From Thermomicrobiales bacterium (GTDB lineage Bacteria; Chloroflexota; Chloroflexia; Thermomicrobiales; CFX8): a DNA stretch of 64,000 nt. Both the position numbers and the translations under genes were made by a program. The stretch is from contig JBAOIG010000002.1 of assembly GCA_037045155.1 (NCBI GenBank), positions 574,195-638,194 of the forward strand, read 5' to 3'. The notes below the pieces were generated by a model. The model did no database searches and had not been told where the DNA came from. It worked only from the letters and a program-made list of their open reading frames with translations. Below are positions 7,942-16,838 of this stretch, in pieces (position 1 is the stretch's first letter; each line of letters opens with the position of its first letter).

Positions 7942-8943
7942 CTAGTTGGATTCGGTCAGGCCGCCGGCTCTCCAATTATCCTGGCCTGACGCCGTGTGAG
8001 TTGATCCGCCGCTGACGCTGGAGTAGTCGCCACTGGCTTCATTAGTTTCCCCACCGCTGACGCTAGAGGCGTAACCGCTAGCGGTGTTGCTGTACCCGCC
8101 GCTGACGCTGGAGTTGCCGCCGTTAGTAGTGTTGGACCCCCCGCCGCTGATGCTGGAGTAGCCACCACTGGCGGTGTTGCTGTACCCGCCGCTGACGCTG
8201 GAGGCCCAACCGCTGGCCGTGTTGTACTGCCCACCGCTGATGCTGGCGTACCCGTCGTTGGCGGTGTTGCTGGCCCCGCCGCTGACGCTGGAGGCCCAAC
8301 CGCTGGCCGTGTTGAAGTACCCACCGCTGATGCTGGCGTACTTGCCGCTAGCAGTGTTACCGGTCCCACCGCTGATGCTGGCGTACTCCTTGCTGATGCT
8401 ATTGTCGTTCCCAGCGACGAACCCGCCGTAGCTGCTATACGTATGACGTGAGCCGACGACGAGATTGTGTGATCCCGTTCGATTGTCGTCGTTGTCTTCG
8501 TTGTAGCCGACGATCAGGTTGCCGGTCGCGTTGGTTGTCTCGGTGCTGCCCAGACCGTTGACGATCTGGACGTTGCAACCGCTGAAGAGGGCCGTGCCGT
8601 CGTTAGCCGTCGACAGACAGGCCGGCACCTGGGCGCGGAGACTCGTATTTTCGGCTTGTAGCGTGGCCACCTTGCCTTCGAGGGTCGCCAGCCGCGCTTC
8701 GATGCCGGAGAGATCAGCGCCGCTCTGCCAGGAGGTGGCAGTCTCGTTGCGCAGGCAGGGCCGGCCGTTGGAGACGATGCGGACGAAGCCGGACATCTTG
8801 CTGACACAGGCGGAGACAGTGGTGGGCGGGCTGCTGGCCAGAGCGCTGTTGACGCCGATGCCGATAGCGACGCCGAGCGCGAGCGCGACGACAACGCTGG
8901 CGACGAGCCGCAGGGACGACGGAACCATCGCGAACTGACGCAT
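7942..8943 (-). CDS. Anchored coiled-coil fibre with nine SGG repeats (paralogue 1)
   Basis: Protein of 333 aa. Signal-anchor helix at about 12-36 (LVASVVVALALGVAIGIGV), four cysteines (46, 63, 109, 123), a heptad region at about 74-107 (LSGIEARLATLEGKVATL), a conserved neck (GNLIVGYNEDNDDNRTGSHN), then nine 15-residue repeats beginning at S191 and spaced exactly 15 (consensus SVSGGxxNTASGxxS). This resembles the left-handed beta-roll heads of trimeric YadA-like adhesins, but there is no C-terminal beta-barrel anchor; the N-terminal helix would hold it in the membrane. ATG 8943 follows AGGAGGG at 8 nt; the frame stays open far upstream, but the N-terminus matches paralogue 2 from this Met. 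Exported surface fibre is inference; the ligand is unknown. Confidence 0.8.
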   Translation of the reverse strand: MRQFAMVPSSLRLVASVVVALALGVAIGIGVNSALASSPPTTVSACVSKMSGFVRIVSNGRPCLRNETATSWQSGADLSGIEARLATLEGKVATLQAENTSLRAQVPACLSTANDGTALFSGCNVQIVNGLGSTETTNATGNLIVGYNEDNDDNRTGSHNLVVGSRHTYSSYGGFVAGNDNSISKEYASISGGTGNTASGKYASISGGYFNTASGWASSVSGGASNTANDGYASISGGQYNTASGWASSVSGGYSNTASGGYSSISGGGSNTTNGGNSSVSGGYSNTASGYASSVSGGETNEASGDYSSVSGGSTHTASGQDNWRAGGLTESN

Positions 8944-9020
8944 GGGGGCAACCCTCCTGCTATTGACGGCCGCCGGTAGGCCCGGTTCAGCCATTATGTT
9001 GATGGAGACGGCGGCAGTAT

Positions 9021-9042
9021 GACATGAACGGATTGTCATGTC
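9021..9042. promoter_or_regulatory. Inverted repeat upstream of repeat-fibre gene 1
   Basis: GACATGA (9021-9027) and TCATGTC (9036-9042) form a perfect 7-bp inverted repeat with an 8-nt centre, about 80 bp upstream of the ATG at 8943. It could be an operator. No clear -35/-10 pair could be assigned. Confidence 0.35.
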
Positions 9043-9078
9043 GAGAAGGCCTGAATCAGCGTGGAAAACACAAACCAA

Positions 9079-9105
9079 GACGCCCCGGCAGATCGTCGGG
9101 GCGTC
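9079..9105 (-). terminator. Intrinsic terminator of repeat-fibre gene 2
   Basis: GACGCCCCG...CGGGGCGTC stem with a 9-nt loop. On the minus strand it is followed by a T-rich tract (TTGGTTTGTGTTTT), the expected intrinsic terminator layout, 32 bp after the stop of the gene at 9137. Confidence 0.75.
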
Positions 9106-9136
9106 ACTGCTTTGACTCTGGCTTGGCAGGGCCGGG

Positions 9137-10069
9137 CTATTGTGCCTCGGAGAGGCCTCCGCCGACCCACATATTTTGGCTAGCAGCTGTGCGATTACGC
9201 CCGCCGCTGACCGTGGAATAGATGCCGCTGGCAGTGTTGGTGTCCCCACCGCTGACGCTGGAGCCGATACCGGTAGCCTTGTTGATAGCCCCGCCACTGA
9301 CGCTGGAGTAATTGCCGGTTGTAGTGTTGTAGTATCCGCCGCTGACGCTGGATTGGTGGCCGCTGGCGGTGTTGTTGTATCCGCCGCTGACACTGGAGGA
9401 GCGGTCACTGGCGGTGTTGTAGTATCCGCCGCTGACGCTGGATTGGTGGCCGCTGGCGGTGTTGCCCTCCCCGCCGCTGACGCTGGCGTAGTCGCCGCTG
9501 ATAATGTTGTCGTACCCCGCGACCAACCCGCCGTAGCTGCTGTACGTATGACTTGAGCCGACGACGACGTTATGCGAGCCGGTTCGGGTGTCGCCATTGT
9601 CTTCGTTGTAGCCGACGATCAGGTTGCCCTTCCCGTTGACCGTAGCGGTGCTGCCCTGACCATTGATAATCTGGACGTTGCAGCCGCTGAAGAGGGCCGT
9701 CCCGTCGTTTGCGGTCGACAGGCAGGCCGGCACCTGGGCCGTGAGGTCGTCAATTGTGGCTTGCTGGGACGCGATCGTAGCCTGCTGAGTAGTTACGAGA
9801 CCCTCCAGCGCGGTGAGCCGCGCTTCGACACCCGACAGATCGGCGCCGCTCTGCCAGGTCATGAACCGTTCGGTGCGCATGCAGTATCGATCGCTGGAGA
9901 CGATGCGGACGAAACCGGACATCTTGCTGACACAGGCAGAGACAGTGGTGGGCGGGCTGCTGGCCAGGACGCTGTTCACACCGATGCCGATGGCGAGGCC
10001 GAGGGCCAGTGTCACGATGGCTCCGACGAGGAGTCGCAGGGACGTGGGGACAACCACGAGCTGACGCAT
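9137..10069 (-). CDS. Anchored coiled-coil fibre with seven SGG repeats (paralogue 2)
   Basis: Protein of 310 aa, paralogous to the gene at 7942. The signal-anchor (LLVGAIVTLALGLAIGIGV) and the following 25 residues are almost identical. The coiled coil (about 78-113) is one heptad longer and includes a repeated QQATIASQQATIDDL. The neck (GNLIVGYNEDNGDTRTGSHN) is conserved, and seven 15-residue repeats start at S198. Cysteines are at 46, 63, 116 and 130. The protein ends in NMWVGGGLSEAQ, parallel to NWRAGGLTESN in paralogue 1, a possible cap. ATG 10069 follows GGAGGG. The leader just upstream of both genes is also similar, so the duplication included the 5' region. Confidence 0.8.
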   Translation of the reverse strand: MRQLVVVPTSLRLLVGAIVTLALGLAIGIGVNSVLASSPPTTVSACVSKMSGFVRIVSSDRYCMRTERFMTWQSGADLSGVEARLTALEGLVTTQQATIASQQATIDDLTAQVPACLSTANDGTALFSGCNVQIINGQGSTATVNGKGNLIVGYNEDNGDTRTGSHNVVVGSSHTYSSYGGLVAGYDNIISGDYASVSGGEGNTASGHQSSVSGGYYNTASDRSSSVSGGYNNTASGHQSSVSGGYYNTTTGNYSSVSGGAINKATGIGSSVSGGDTNTASGIYSTVSGGRNRTAASQNMWVGGGLSEAQ

Positions 10070-10361
10070 TGGACAACCCTCCCGCTATTGATGGCTGCGG
10101 CCTGAGTTGGCGCAGCCCCTCCTGATGATAAAGATGAGAATAGCGTAGCAGCCGCTGTCAACATTGCGTACCGGTCGCGTCGGGACTTACGCGGAGCGAT
10201 CATTTGTCGGAGAAGGGGGCGATGCAGATGCTGGGTCTCATGCAATGGCCCGTTGCACGTCGGGGATGAAGACATCGTCACGTAGCTCGTGCGTGTTGCG
10301 CCATCGCGCGAGCACGGGTATACGATAGCGGGCTATCTGGCCGGAGGAGGGAGAAACGCGG
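10070..10361. other. Intergenic leader region, no gene seen
   Basis: Divergent gap of 292 bp. On the minus strand it holds a stem GGCTGCG...CGCAGCC (10093-10117), which would lie in the 5' leader of the fibre gene, and a TTGACA at 10164-10159 without a convincing -10. The plus strand carries GGAGGAGGGAG just before the GTG of the next gene. Confidence 0.4.
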
Positions 10362-11384
10362 GTGCCGGTATCGAACGTGGAGCGCGGTTTGCATGCCGGG
10401 ATGGTGGGCGTCGGGAATCCGTATCAGGTGCTGACGCCCGAGCGGCTGCCGCTGCTGCCAGCGTTGCTGGAGTATCCCGAGGTGGCGGGGCTGGCGGTTG
10501 CGCTCGGCCGGCCGGCCGGCGAGGTGCGCGCCGATCTGGAGGCATTGGCGGCGTCCGGCATCGTCGCGCTGGAGGGCGATCGCGCGAGGCCGCTGGCGCT
10601 GATCGTGAATGCGGATGAGATCGCGCGGGTGGACAGCCTGGCGGCGCGGGCTGGCGCTCAATTGGCGCAGGGAGTCGCCTCGTCCTGGCCACTGATCGAA
10701 GCACTCTGGCCCCGGCTGGATATCTCCCGACGATACACGCTGGCCGAGGTGTCGTTTCTGCTCGTCGGTGACCGGCTGCTGGACATCGGCCTGCTGGATG
10801 CGCTGGCGGACGACGGCCGGCTGATGCCGCCAGCCCCGCCGCGCGGTGGCCGCGACGATCCGGCGGCCCGCTACTATCTCTACGTCGTCGAAGGAGACGA
10901 AACAGCATTGGGCCAGTATGGTCAGCGAGTGACGGCGCTCCCCTGGCCCGATTGGGCGCACCTGACGTTCGGTCGCTACGGAACCACGGTGGCGCCGAAC
11001 CGGGAGCGATCGCGTCACGACGAACGGCTCCGGGCCGCGCTCGACAGAGCGGATCCTCCGTTCGATGCGGCCGCGCTGGCCCGACAGGTCGGGCTGCCGT
11101 TTGTCGATGAGCACGACTCGCGGGTCTGGAGCAGGTTTGCTGGCGCGCTCGCCCGCGATCTGGTCGATGGCTACCGTAGCCTGCTCGGCGAGCTGACCGT
11201 GCTATACGATGGCCTTCGCGCGGCTCATGCGGGTGTGACGACGTTCGGCGAGTTTTTCTGCTGGTTCGATCACCTGGCCTACGCCTACGCGATCGATGAG
11301 CTGGTTGCGTCAGGCCGGATCGTGATGCCCGATGGCGGGGTCACGGCGGCGATTTGGCACGAGCAGGCCGGCGACGCCGCCTGA
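10362..11384 (+). CDS. Hypothetical protein, 340 aa
   Basis: Not recognised. The protein is soluble and Ala/Leu/Arg-rich, with no signal peptide or membrane segment. The N-terminal part (about 25-80, LPALLEYPEVAGLAVALGRP then LEALAASGIVALEGDRARPL) has the shape of a winged-helix DNA-binding domain, and a second helical stretch (about 215-340) is rich in aromatic residues (TTFGEFFCWFDHLAYAYAID). A transcriptional or structural role is possible but unproven. GTG 10362 is used because GGAGGAGGGAG precedes it. It is a single gene, divergent from the fibre gene and followed by a secreted hydrolase. Confidence 0.6.
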   Translation: MPVSNVERGLHAGMVGVGNPYQVLTPERLPLLPALLEYPEVAGLAVALGRPAGEVRADLEALAASGIVALEGDRARPLALIVNADEIARVDSLAARAGAQLAQGVASSWPLIEALWPRLDISRRYTLAEVSFLLVGDRLLDIGLLDALADDGRLMPPAPPRGGRDDPAARYYLYVVEGDETALGQYGQRVTALPWPDWAHLTFGRYGTTVAPNRERSRHDERLRAALDRADPPFDAAALARQVGLPFVDEHDSRVWSRFAGALARDLVDGYRSLLGELTVLYDGLRAAHAGVTTFGEFFCWFDHLAYAYAIDELVASGRIVMPDGGVTAAIWHEQAGDAA

Positions 11385-11471
11385 ACCGAGCGCTCCCGGC
11401 GTGCAATACTCCCGTGCTGATCTGATACGAACGGACGACGGTGTCCGACGACCGACGGAGTGCGATATTCC

Positions 11472-13187
11472 ATGACCAGGCTCCCCCTGGCCGGCCGGCT
11501 CGCAACACTGCTGCTGCTCGTCGTCGTCGGCGCCAGCCTGCTGCCCTCGCCGGCCAATGCCGCAGAGCCCCAGGATGGCAATCCCTTCATCTATGGCATC
11601 GCGGCGCACGCCTGGTGGCTCGACCCGGACGTCTACGGTAGCCAACTCCTCCCGGCGCTGGACGACCTGAACGTGACGACGGTCCGGCTGTCGATCGACT
11701 GGCGGCGCTTCGAGCCGACCCAGGGGACGTTCGACTGGCGGCTGTACGACGATGTTCTCGGCGAGCTGGCCAGACGCAACATCGTGGTTGTAGCCGATTT
11801 CAACACGATCCCCGGCTGGGCGTCGGTCGACAAGCCCGGCTGCGATAGCGCGCTCACCGAGATCTACCTCTGTGGCCTGCGCGAAGATATGGCGCCGGCC
11901 TTTCAGAACGCAGTGCGGGCGGCAGTCTCGCGATATGCCTGGATCGAGCACTGGGAGTTCTGGAACGAGCCGGAGATGTGGCAACTGCTGGGGCAGGATG
12001 CGACGGTCTATCTGCGTAACCTGCGAATGTTCTACGACGTAGCCCACGCGGTGAATCCGGAGATCGTCGTTGCCGCCCAGACGCTGGTCGGATCGGAGTA
12101 CATGGACTGGATCTACAACCTGAGCGAGGCCTGGTATGGCAACGGGAATGAGCCGTGGGACGCAGTTTCGATCCATCCATACAACTGGCACTTCATCGCC
12201 GGCCCGGGCATCGAGCCGGAGGAGATCAGCTACCGGCGCATCGGTGATCTGCGCAACCTGATGGTCGCCCGCGGCGATGGGGCCAAGCCGATCTGGATCA
12301 CCGAATACGGATGGGTGACGGATGTCGAGAACCAGGCGCGTAACCTCCGCGCGGCAGTCGACTGGATGAAGCGCCAGCCATACATCGAGTTCGCCCATCT
12401 GCACATGCTTCACGACTGGAACGAGGTTCCTGTCGATCTGTTCGGGCTAATGGAGATCGTGCCAGATGAGCATGGCGGGCGCTGGCTGGGGCCGCACACG
12501 ACATTCCGGCCGAAGCCCGTCTACTACGATGCATTCAAGCACCTGCCGCGGGACGGCCGGCCAGCCACTACGTGGGACGCGACGGCGCAGCTCTTCCCGG
12601 AGACCGGGCAGTCGATCGATGGCCGATTCCTGCGCGCCTGGCAGCAGCGCGGCGGTCTGCGCATTCTGGGCCTGCCACTGACACGCCCCTACCCGCGCCT
12701 TCAGCCGGACGGACGATGGCTGCTGGCGCAGGACTTCGAGCGTGCCCGGCTGGAGTTCCATCCGGAATATCTCGGCCAGTGGGGCGAGGTCCTGGGGACG
12801 CTAGCCGGCAGCGCAATGGCCGCCGGCAGGGAGGGGGAAGCGCCATTCCAGCCGCTTGGCGGCTGCGCGCCCGGCCCAGAGCGCGCCTGCTTCGATGCCA
12901 CCGGCCACTCGCTCTCCCACGGCTTCAAGGCATTCTGGGACGCACGCGGGGGGCTGGCGACGTTTGGCTATCCGATTTCCGAGGAGTTCTCGGAACGGAA
13001 CCCCGACACCGGCGAGGTCTACACCGTCCAGTACTTCGAGCGTGCCCGTTTCGAATACCACCCGGAGTACGCCGGCACCGAGTACGAGGTTCTGCTCGGC
13101 CGACTGATCGCCAACGAGTTGGCTACCGACGGCTGGCTCTCCCCCGACCCTGCCAGTCGCCTCCCGACGAGCCGATCCTATCGGTAG
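11472..13187 (+). CDS. Secreted glycoside hydrolase (clan GH-A-like) with two C-terminal FERARFEYHPE modules
   Basis: Secreted enzyme of 571 aa. A signal peptide (residues 1-31, LATLLLLVVVGASLLPSPANAA) is followed by a TIM-barrel domain (about 38-350). WEFWNEPEMW holds the likely acid/base E166, and PIWITEYGWVTD holds the likely nucleophile E278, the GH-A pattern (GH39/GH5-like). Two copies of a ~70-residue module follow (about 378-447 and 477-547), each with FxxxWxxxGGLxxxGxP and a DFERARLEFHPE or YFERARFEYHPE core. These are common at the C-terminus of exported Chloroflexota proteins. ATG 11472 is preferred to GTG 11460 because the signal peptide begins there. Substrate is unknown; beta-xylosidase or glucanase activity is plausible. 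Confidence 0.75.
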   Translation: MTRLPLAGRLATLLLLVVVGASLLPSPANAAEPQDGNPFIYGIAAHAWWLDPDVYGSQLLPALDDLNVTTVRLSIDWRRFEPTQGTFDWRLYDDVLGELARRNIVVVADFNTIPGWASVDKPGCDSALTEIYLCGLREDMAPAFQNAVRAAVSRYAWIEHWEFWNEPEMWQLLGQDATVYLRNLRMFYDVAHAVNPEIVVAAQTLVGSEYMDWIYNLSEAWYGNGNEPWDAVSIHPYNWHFIAGPGIEPEEISYRRIGDLRNLMVARGDGAKPIWITEYGWVTDVENQARNLRAAVDWMKRQPYIEFAHLHMLHDWNEVPVDLFGLMEIVPDEHGGRWLGPHTTFRPKPVYYDAFKHLPRDGRPATTWDATAQLFPETGQSIDGRFLRAWQQRGGLRILGLPLTRPYPRLQPDGRWLLAQDFERARLEFHPEYLGQWGEVLGTLAGSAMAAGREGEAPFQPLGGCAPGPERACFDATGHSLSHGFKAFWDARGGLATFGYPISEEFSERNPDTGEVYTVQYFERARFEYHPEYAGTEYEVLLGRLIANELATDGWLSPDPASRLPTSRSYR

Positions 13188-13231
13188 CGGGGCGTGATCG
13201 GCGGACGCATAGGGACAGGATCCGGCCCCTG

Positions 13232-14731
13232 CTATGGAATATCTGGCTCGTCCCTCGTCCCCGCTAGCAGCCAGACGCCGGCTACCGCGATAAGCGCGAG
13301 TGCGACGAGGAATGCAGTCGACTGAGCGGTATTGAAGCCGATGCGCTGGAGGTGGAACGTGACGACGCTGATGTCCCGTCCTTCCCAGAGCCGTTGGGCT
13401 TCGACGACGATCGGCGAGGTCGAGAGGCGCCAGTAGATGTCCGGATCTGCGTTGCCGCGGCCGGCCGCCTCGTATTGCGCATGGATCTCGATCAGATACA
13501 GGTTGAAGTCAACCAGCGACCCCAGCAGCGCCACCCCGAACCCGAATCCCGCCAGCGCCCAGGCAGCCGTCCGCGCGCGGGCCGACGATCGCAGCAGTGG
13601 CCCAAGGCCGAGGATTGCGAACGGCAGCAGCGGCACGAGCAAGCGTGGCCCCCAGACCCAGCCACCCCACCACGACCACCACTTCGCATTCTGGACCAGC
13701 ACGACCGCGGCGATCGCGGCGTAGAGCACGGCCTCGGCCCGCCGCTCGCGCCAGAAACGCGGCCAGCCGACGACCGCTAGCGCCGTCAGCGGCGCGTAGA
13801 GGAAGATACTCTTGCCCGGTGAGACGAGCAGTCCGGCCAGCCCTGACAGGAGCGGCGTGTCGAACCGCTCGCCCGTATAGCCGTTGTCGAACGGGCTGCC
13901 GAAGCGGACAGCGTTGTGCCACAGCAGCAGCGCCAGGCAGGCGGCCGCCGGGATGCCGAAGGCCAGCGCCGCCGCGAGCGCCGAGCGCCACCAGCCTGTC
14001 TCACTGGCCGGCCGCCGGATCAGCCGGCGCAGCGGCTCACCCTCCGGATGCGGCAGCGCGGCCCAGGCAGCGTAGGCGAGGAACGGCGGCAGGAGCAACG
14101 CCCCGACGACCCGCGTCAGCACGGCGTAGCCGAGACCGAGACTCGCCAGCGCCAGCCAGCCGTAGCGCCAGCGGTTGCCCTCCTGTCGGTAGGCCAGCAG
14201 CCCCAGCGCCGCCAGTAGCAGGCAGGCGGTGAACAACGGCTCGCTGAAGAACGTCTTCGAATATGGCCAGGCCAGCGTCGTCAACCCCCACGCCAACGCC
14301 AGCCCGACCGCGAGGCGGATGCCGTTGCCCAGACGGACGGCCAGTAGAAAGACGAGCGCGCCGCTGGCCGCGGTGACGACCTGGTTCAGTAGCGAGACAG
14401 CGTAGATGGAGAGCGCCTCATCGAGCACTCCACTGAGGATTGATTCACGGAGCGCCTTTGCCAGCAGGATCGGGATCGTCGCCAGTAGCGGCTGCCCCAG
14501 CCCATACTTCGAGAAGTACAGCCCGTGCTGCCCCCGGACGATCTGCCAGGCCACGTCGGGGTTCGGCGCCAGCACGATTGTGTGCTGCAGCGCCAGCGCC
14601 TTTGCCGTCGCATACATGACATAACCGTCGGAACTGTAGAACGTCCCGCCGTGGGTGAGCAGATAGCACGCGAGCAGGGTGAGGAAGACACCTGCGGCCG
14701 GCCGTGTCAGCGCCTTGCCGCTCGTTCCCAC
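13232..14731 (-). CDS. Membrane glycosyltransferase, PMT/ArnT-like (GT39/GT83 type)
   Basis: Polytopic membrane protein of 499 aa with about ten hydrophobic helices. The first lumenal loop, THGGTFYSSDGYVMYATAKAL, has an acidic residue after the first helix, as expected for the catalytic Asp of lipid-sugar-dependent glycosyltransferases. LAWGLTTLAWPYSKTFFSEP resembles the loop of Chloroflexota and actinobacterial mannosyltransferase-like proteins. It would transfer a sugar from a polyprenyl phosphate carrier outside the membrane. GTG 14731 is chosen (GGGGAG upstream, 17 nt after the rex stop); the longer frame to 14821 would overlap rex. It probably shares a transcript with rex. Confidence 0.7.
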   Translation of the reverse strand: MGTSGKALTRPAAGVFLTLLACYLLTHGGTFYSSDGYVMYATAKALALQHTIVLAPNPDVAWQIVRGQHGLYFSKYGLGQPLLATIPILLAKALRESILSGVLDEALSIYAVSLLNQVVTAASGALVFLLAVRLGNGIRLAVGLALAWGLTTLAWPYSKTFFSEPLFTACLLLAALGLLAYRQEGNRWRYGWLALASLGLGYAVLTRVVGALLLPPFLAYAAWAALPHPEGEPLRRLIRRPASETGWWRSALAAALAFGIPAAACLALLLWHNAVRFGSPFDNGYTGERFDTPLLSGLAGLLVSPGKSIFLYAPLTALAVVGWPRFWRERRAEAVLYAAIAAVVLVQNAKWWSWWGGWVWGPRLLVPLLPFAILGLGPLLRSSARARTAAWALAGFGFGVALLGSLVDFNLYLIEIHAQYEAAGRGNADPDIYWRLSTSPIVVEAQRLWEGRDISVVTFHLQRIGFNTAQSTAFLVALALIAVAGVWLLAGTRDEPDIP

Positions 14732-14747
14732 GCTCTCCCCGTTCTGC

Positions 14748-15467
14748 CTACCAGCCCGGCGTCGCCTCGAGCGCGGCGCGGCGGTATCGCTCCGTCGACG
14801 TGTCGGGCGGGGCGGCGTCATCGTTCAGATAGTATGTCATCGACTGCATTGCCCCGGTCGGGTCGATCTCTCGCACCCAGACATCCTCCGGCACGCGGAG
14901 GATCACCGGCGCGTAATTCAGGATGGCGCGCACCCCGCCCGCGACCAGCGCATCCGCAACCTCCTGGCCGGCGGATGCCGGGACGGCGATGATACCCATC
15001 CGGATATCCCGCTCCCGCACCACGCGGGTGATCTCGTCGGCAGTCAACACCGGCACGCCGTCCTCTGATGTCTGGCCGACCTTCGCCGGGCTGCGGTCGA
15101 AGATGGCGACGATCTCGAACGTCGTAGCGCCGAAGCCGCGGTAGGCGGCCAGCGCCTGCCCGAGGTGGCCGAAGCCAACCAGCGCGACATCCCACTGCTG
15201 ATCAAGATGGAGAATATGCTCGATCGTGGCGACGAGCGTCGCCACGTTATACCCCTTGCCCTGTTTGCCGAACCTGCCGAAGTAGGACAGGTCTCGGCGA
15301 ATCTGCGCCGCAGTAACGCCGATCAGGCGTGCCAGATCGTCGGACGAGACGGTCGGAATCCCCTCGCTGGCGATCAGCCGCAGTGTCCGAACGTAGATCG
15401 GCAGCCGCCGGATGACGATGTCGGGAATTGCGCGATCCGCGCGCGAATCGCTCGCTGCCTGTCCCAT
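14748..15467 (-). CDS. rex: Redox-sensing transcriptional repressor Rex
   Basis: NADH/NAD+-sensing repressor of respiratory and fermentative genes. An N-terminal winged helix (about 10-75) carries IPTVSSDDLARLIGVTAAQI and RRDLSYFGRFGKQGKGY, the latter the Rex recognition helix and wing. A Rossmann domain follows (from about 85, VALVGFGHLGQALAAYRGF, then IVAIFDRSPAKVG) and a C-terminal swap helix. Length 239 aa from ATG 15467; the longer start at 15491 adds eight residues with no family match. Homologues bind DNA when NADH is low. I did not find a clear Rex site in its own upstream region. The glycosyltransferase follows 17 nt downstream. Confidence 0.92.
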   Translation of the reverse strand: MGQAASDSRADRAIPDIVIRRLPIYVRTLRLIASEGIPTVSSDDLARLIGVTAAQIRRDLSYFGRFGKQGKGYNVATLVATIEHILHLDQQWDVALVGFGHLGQALAAYRGFGATTFEIVAIFDRSPAKVGQTSEDGVPVLTADEITRVVRERDIRMGIIAVPASAGQEVADALVAGGVRAILNYAPVILRVPEDVWVREIDPTGAMQSMTYYLNDDAAPPDTSTERYRRAALEATPGW

Positions 15468-15653
15468 GGTTAACCCTGCTGCTCGTCGCACGGCCGGCCT
15501 GATCGCCGCCGTGTCCCGTTCCCCTCACCACGAGGATGCCCGTCGCTCACGGCGCCTCGATGCTGCCTGGGCGTTGCTGTCGATCCAGGCGTTCGAGCGG
15601 CACGGCCGTGCCGAGGCAATACCTGAAATGCTACATCGCAGGCAAACCAACGT

Positions 15654-16727
15654 TCAACCGGGACAATCCGACGCCAGATCCTCGCGCAGGGTGGCGACCT
15701 CCCTGTCGATGCGCGCGACGAGCTCCGCGCGCTCGCTGTCCGGCAAGAAGGCCGCCTCGGCTGCCCGCCGAGCCATTGCCGACAGCTCATCGATGTCGAA
15801 GCCGGCTTCCTCGGCCAGGGCGACGTACTCGCCGGTCATCGTCGCGTCGAACATCGGCGGATCGTCGGTGTTCACCGTTACCGGCACCCCCGCGTCGTGA
15901 AGCGCCCGGATCGGGTGAGTCGCGTAGCTCGACGCCACTCCAAGGCGGATGTTGCTGGTCGGTGAGACCTCCAGCACCACCCGGTTTGCCGCCAGGCGGC
16001 GGACAAGCTCCGGGTCGTGGATGCTCGTGACCCCGTGGCCGATCCGTTCCGCGCCGCTCTCCAGCGCGTCCCAGACGCTCTCTGGCCCGACTGTTTCCCC
16101 CGCGTGCAGACTGACCCGCGCGCCATTGCGACGCGCAAATTCGATCGCTGCCGCGTGAGGGGCTGCTGGATAGCCGATCTCGGTGCCGCCCAGCCCGATC
16201 CCGACCAACCCGTCGCCCAGATTCGCGACGCACCATTCGGCGATCGCAGTTACCTCTTCCGGCGCACGGACCCTGACCGCATCGACGATAAACTGGATCC
16301 GAACACCGAAATCGTCCCATCCCTGGCGCGCTCCGGCCCGGCAGCCGGCCAGCACAAGATCGGGCATTGCCTTCGTCCGTGGCTTCAGCGGCGAAGTCGG
16401 CGAGATCGTCACTTCCAGGTACGGGATATTCTCCGCGCGGGCCGTCTCGGCCAGCTCCCACGTCACCCGCTCGTAGTCTTCGCTGGTCTGGAGGCTATCG
16501 CAGACTGCCATGAAAACCTCGATAAAGTGGGGAAAGTCGCGGAACCGATACCAGTCACGCGCGCCGTTTGTGTCGTCGAACGGGTACACGACCCCGTGTC
16601 GTCGCCCCAGGTCGAGCAACGTCTCGGGTCGCACGGAACCCTCCAGGTGGACGTGCAGCTCCGGCTTCGGCATCCGTGCCAGGAACGCGCGCTCAGCGCC
16701 GGTCAGGCGAGTCGGGGTCTCTCGCAT
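15654..16727 (-). CDS. add: Adenosine deaminase
   Basis: Zn-dependent hydrolase converting adenosine to inosine (purine salvage), 357 aa. Visible: metal ligands H25 and H27 in PELHVHLEGSVRPE, the substrate-site VSLHAGETVG, RIGHGVTSI, and the catalytic/metal Asp pair in TVNTDDPPMFDATM. ATG 16727 follows AAGGA at 7 nt; the frame stays open upstream to 17354 only because it is antisense to the next two genes. It is divergent from the hypothetical gene at 16839. Adenine or 6-aminodeoxyfutalosine deaminase activity is a possible variant within this family. Confidence 0.9.
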   Translation of the reverse strand: MRETPTRLTGAERAFLARMPKPELHVHLEGSVRPETLLDLGRRHGVVYPFDDTNGARDWYRFRDFPHFIEVFMAVCDSLQTSEDYERVTWELAETARAENIPYLEVTISPTSPLKPRTKAMPDLVLAGCRAGARQGWDDFGVRIQFIVDAVRVRAPEEVTAIAEWCVANLGDGLVGIGLGGTEIGYPAAPHAAAIEFARRNGARVSLHAGETVGPESVWDALESGAERIGHGVTSIHDPELVRRLAANRVVLEVSPTSNIRLGVASSYATHPIRALHDAGVPVTVNTDDPPMFDATMTGEYVALAEEAGFDIDELSAMARRAAEAAFLPDSERAELVARIDREVATLREDLASDCPG

Positions 16728-16838
16728 CGATGGATCCTTCCGATCGGGAGAACGAATGACGATTGTAGCAGCCGACCCTGGCGCGACGGGGGATAATGAG
16801 GCAGGTATTGGGAACGGACAGAAGAGGAGCACGCCAAT

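Noticed and set aside
8944..9597. Open frame extending the first fibre gene to 551 aa
   Set aside because: The added part is a wrong-frame reading of the second fibre gene's repeats. The conserved N-terminus and ribosome-binding site place the start at 8943.
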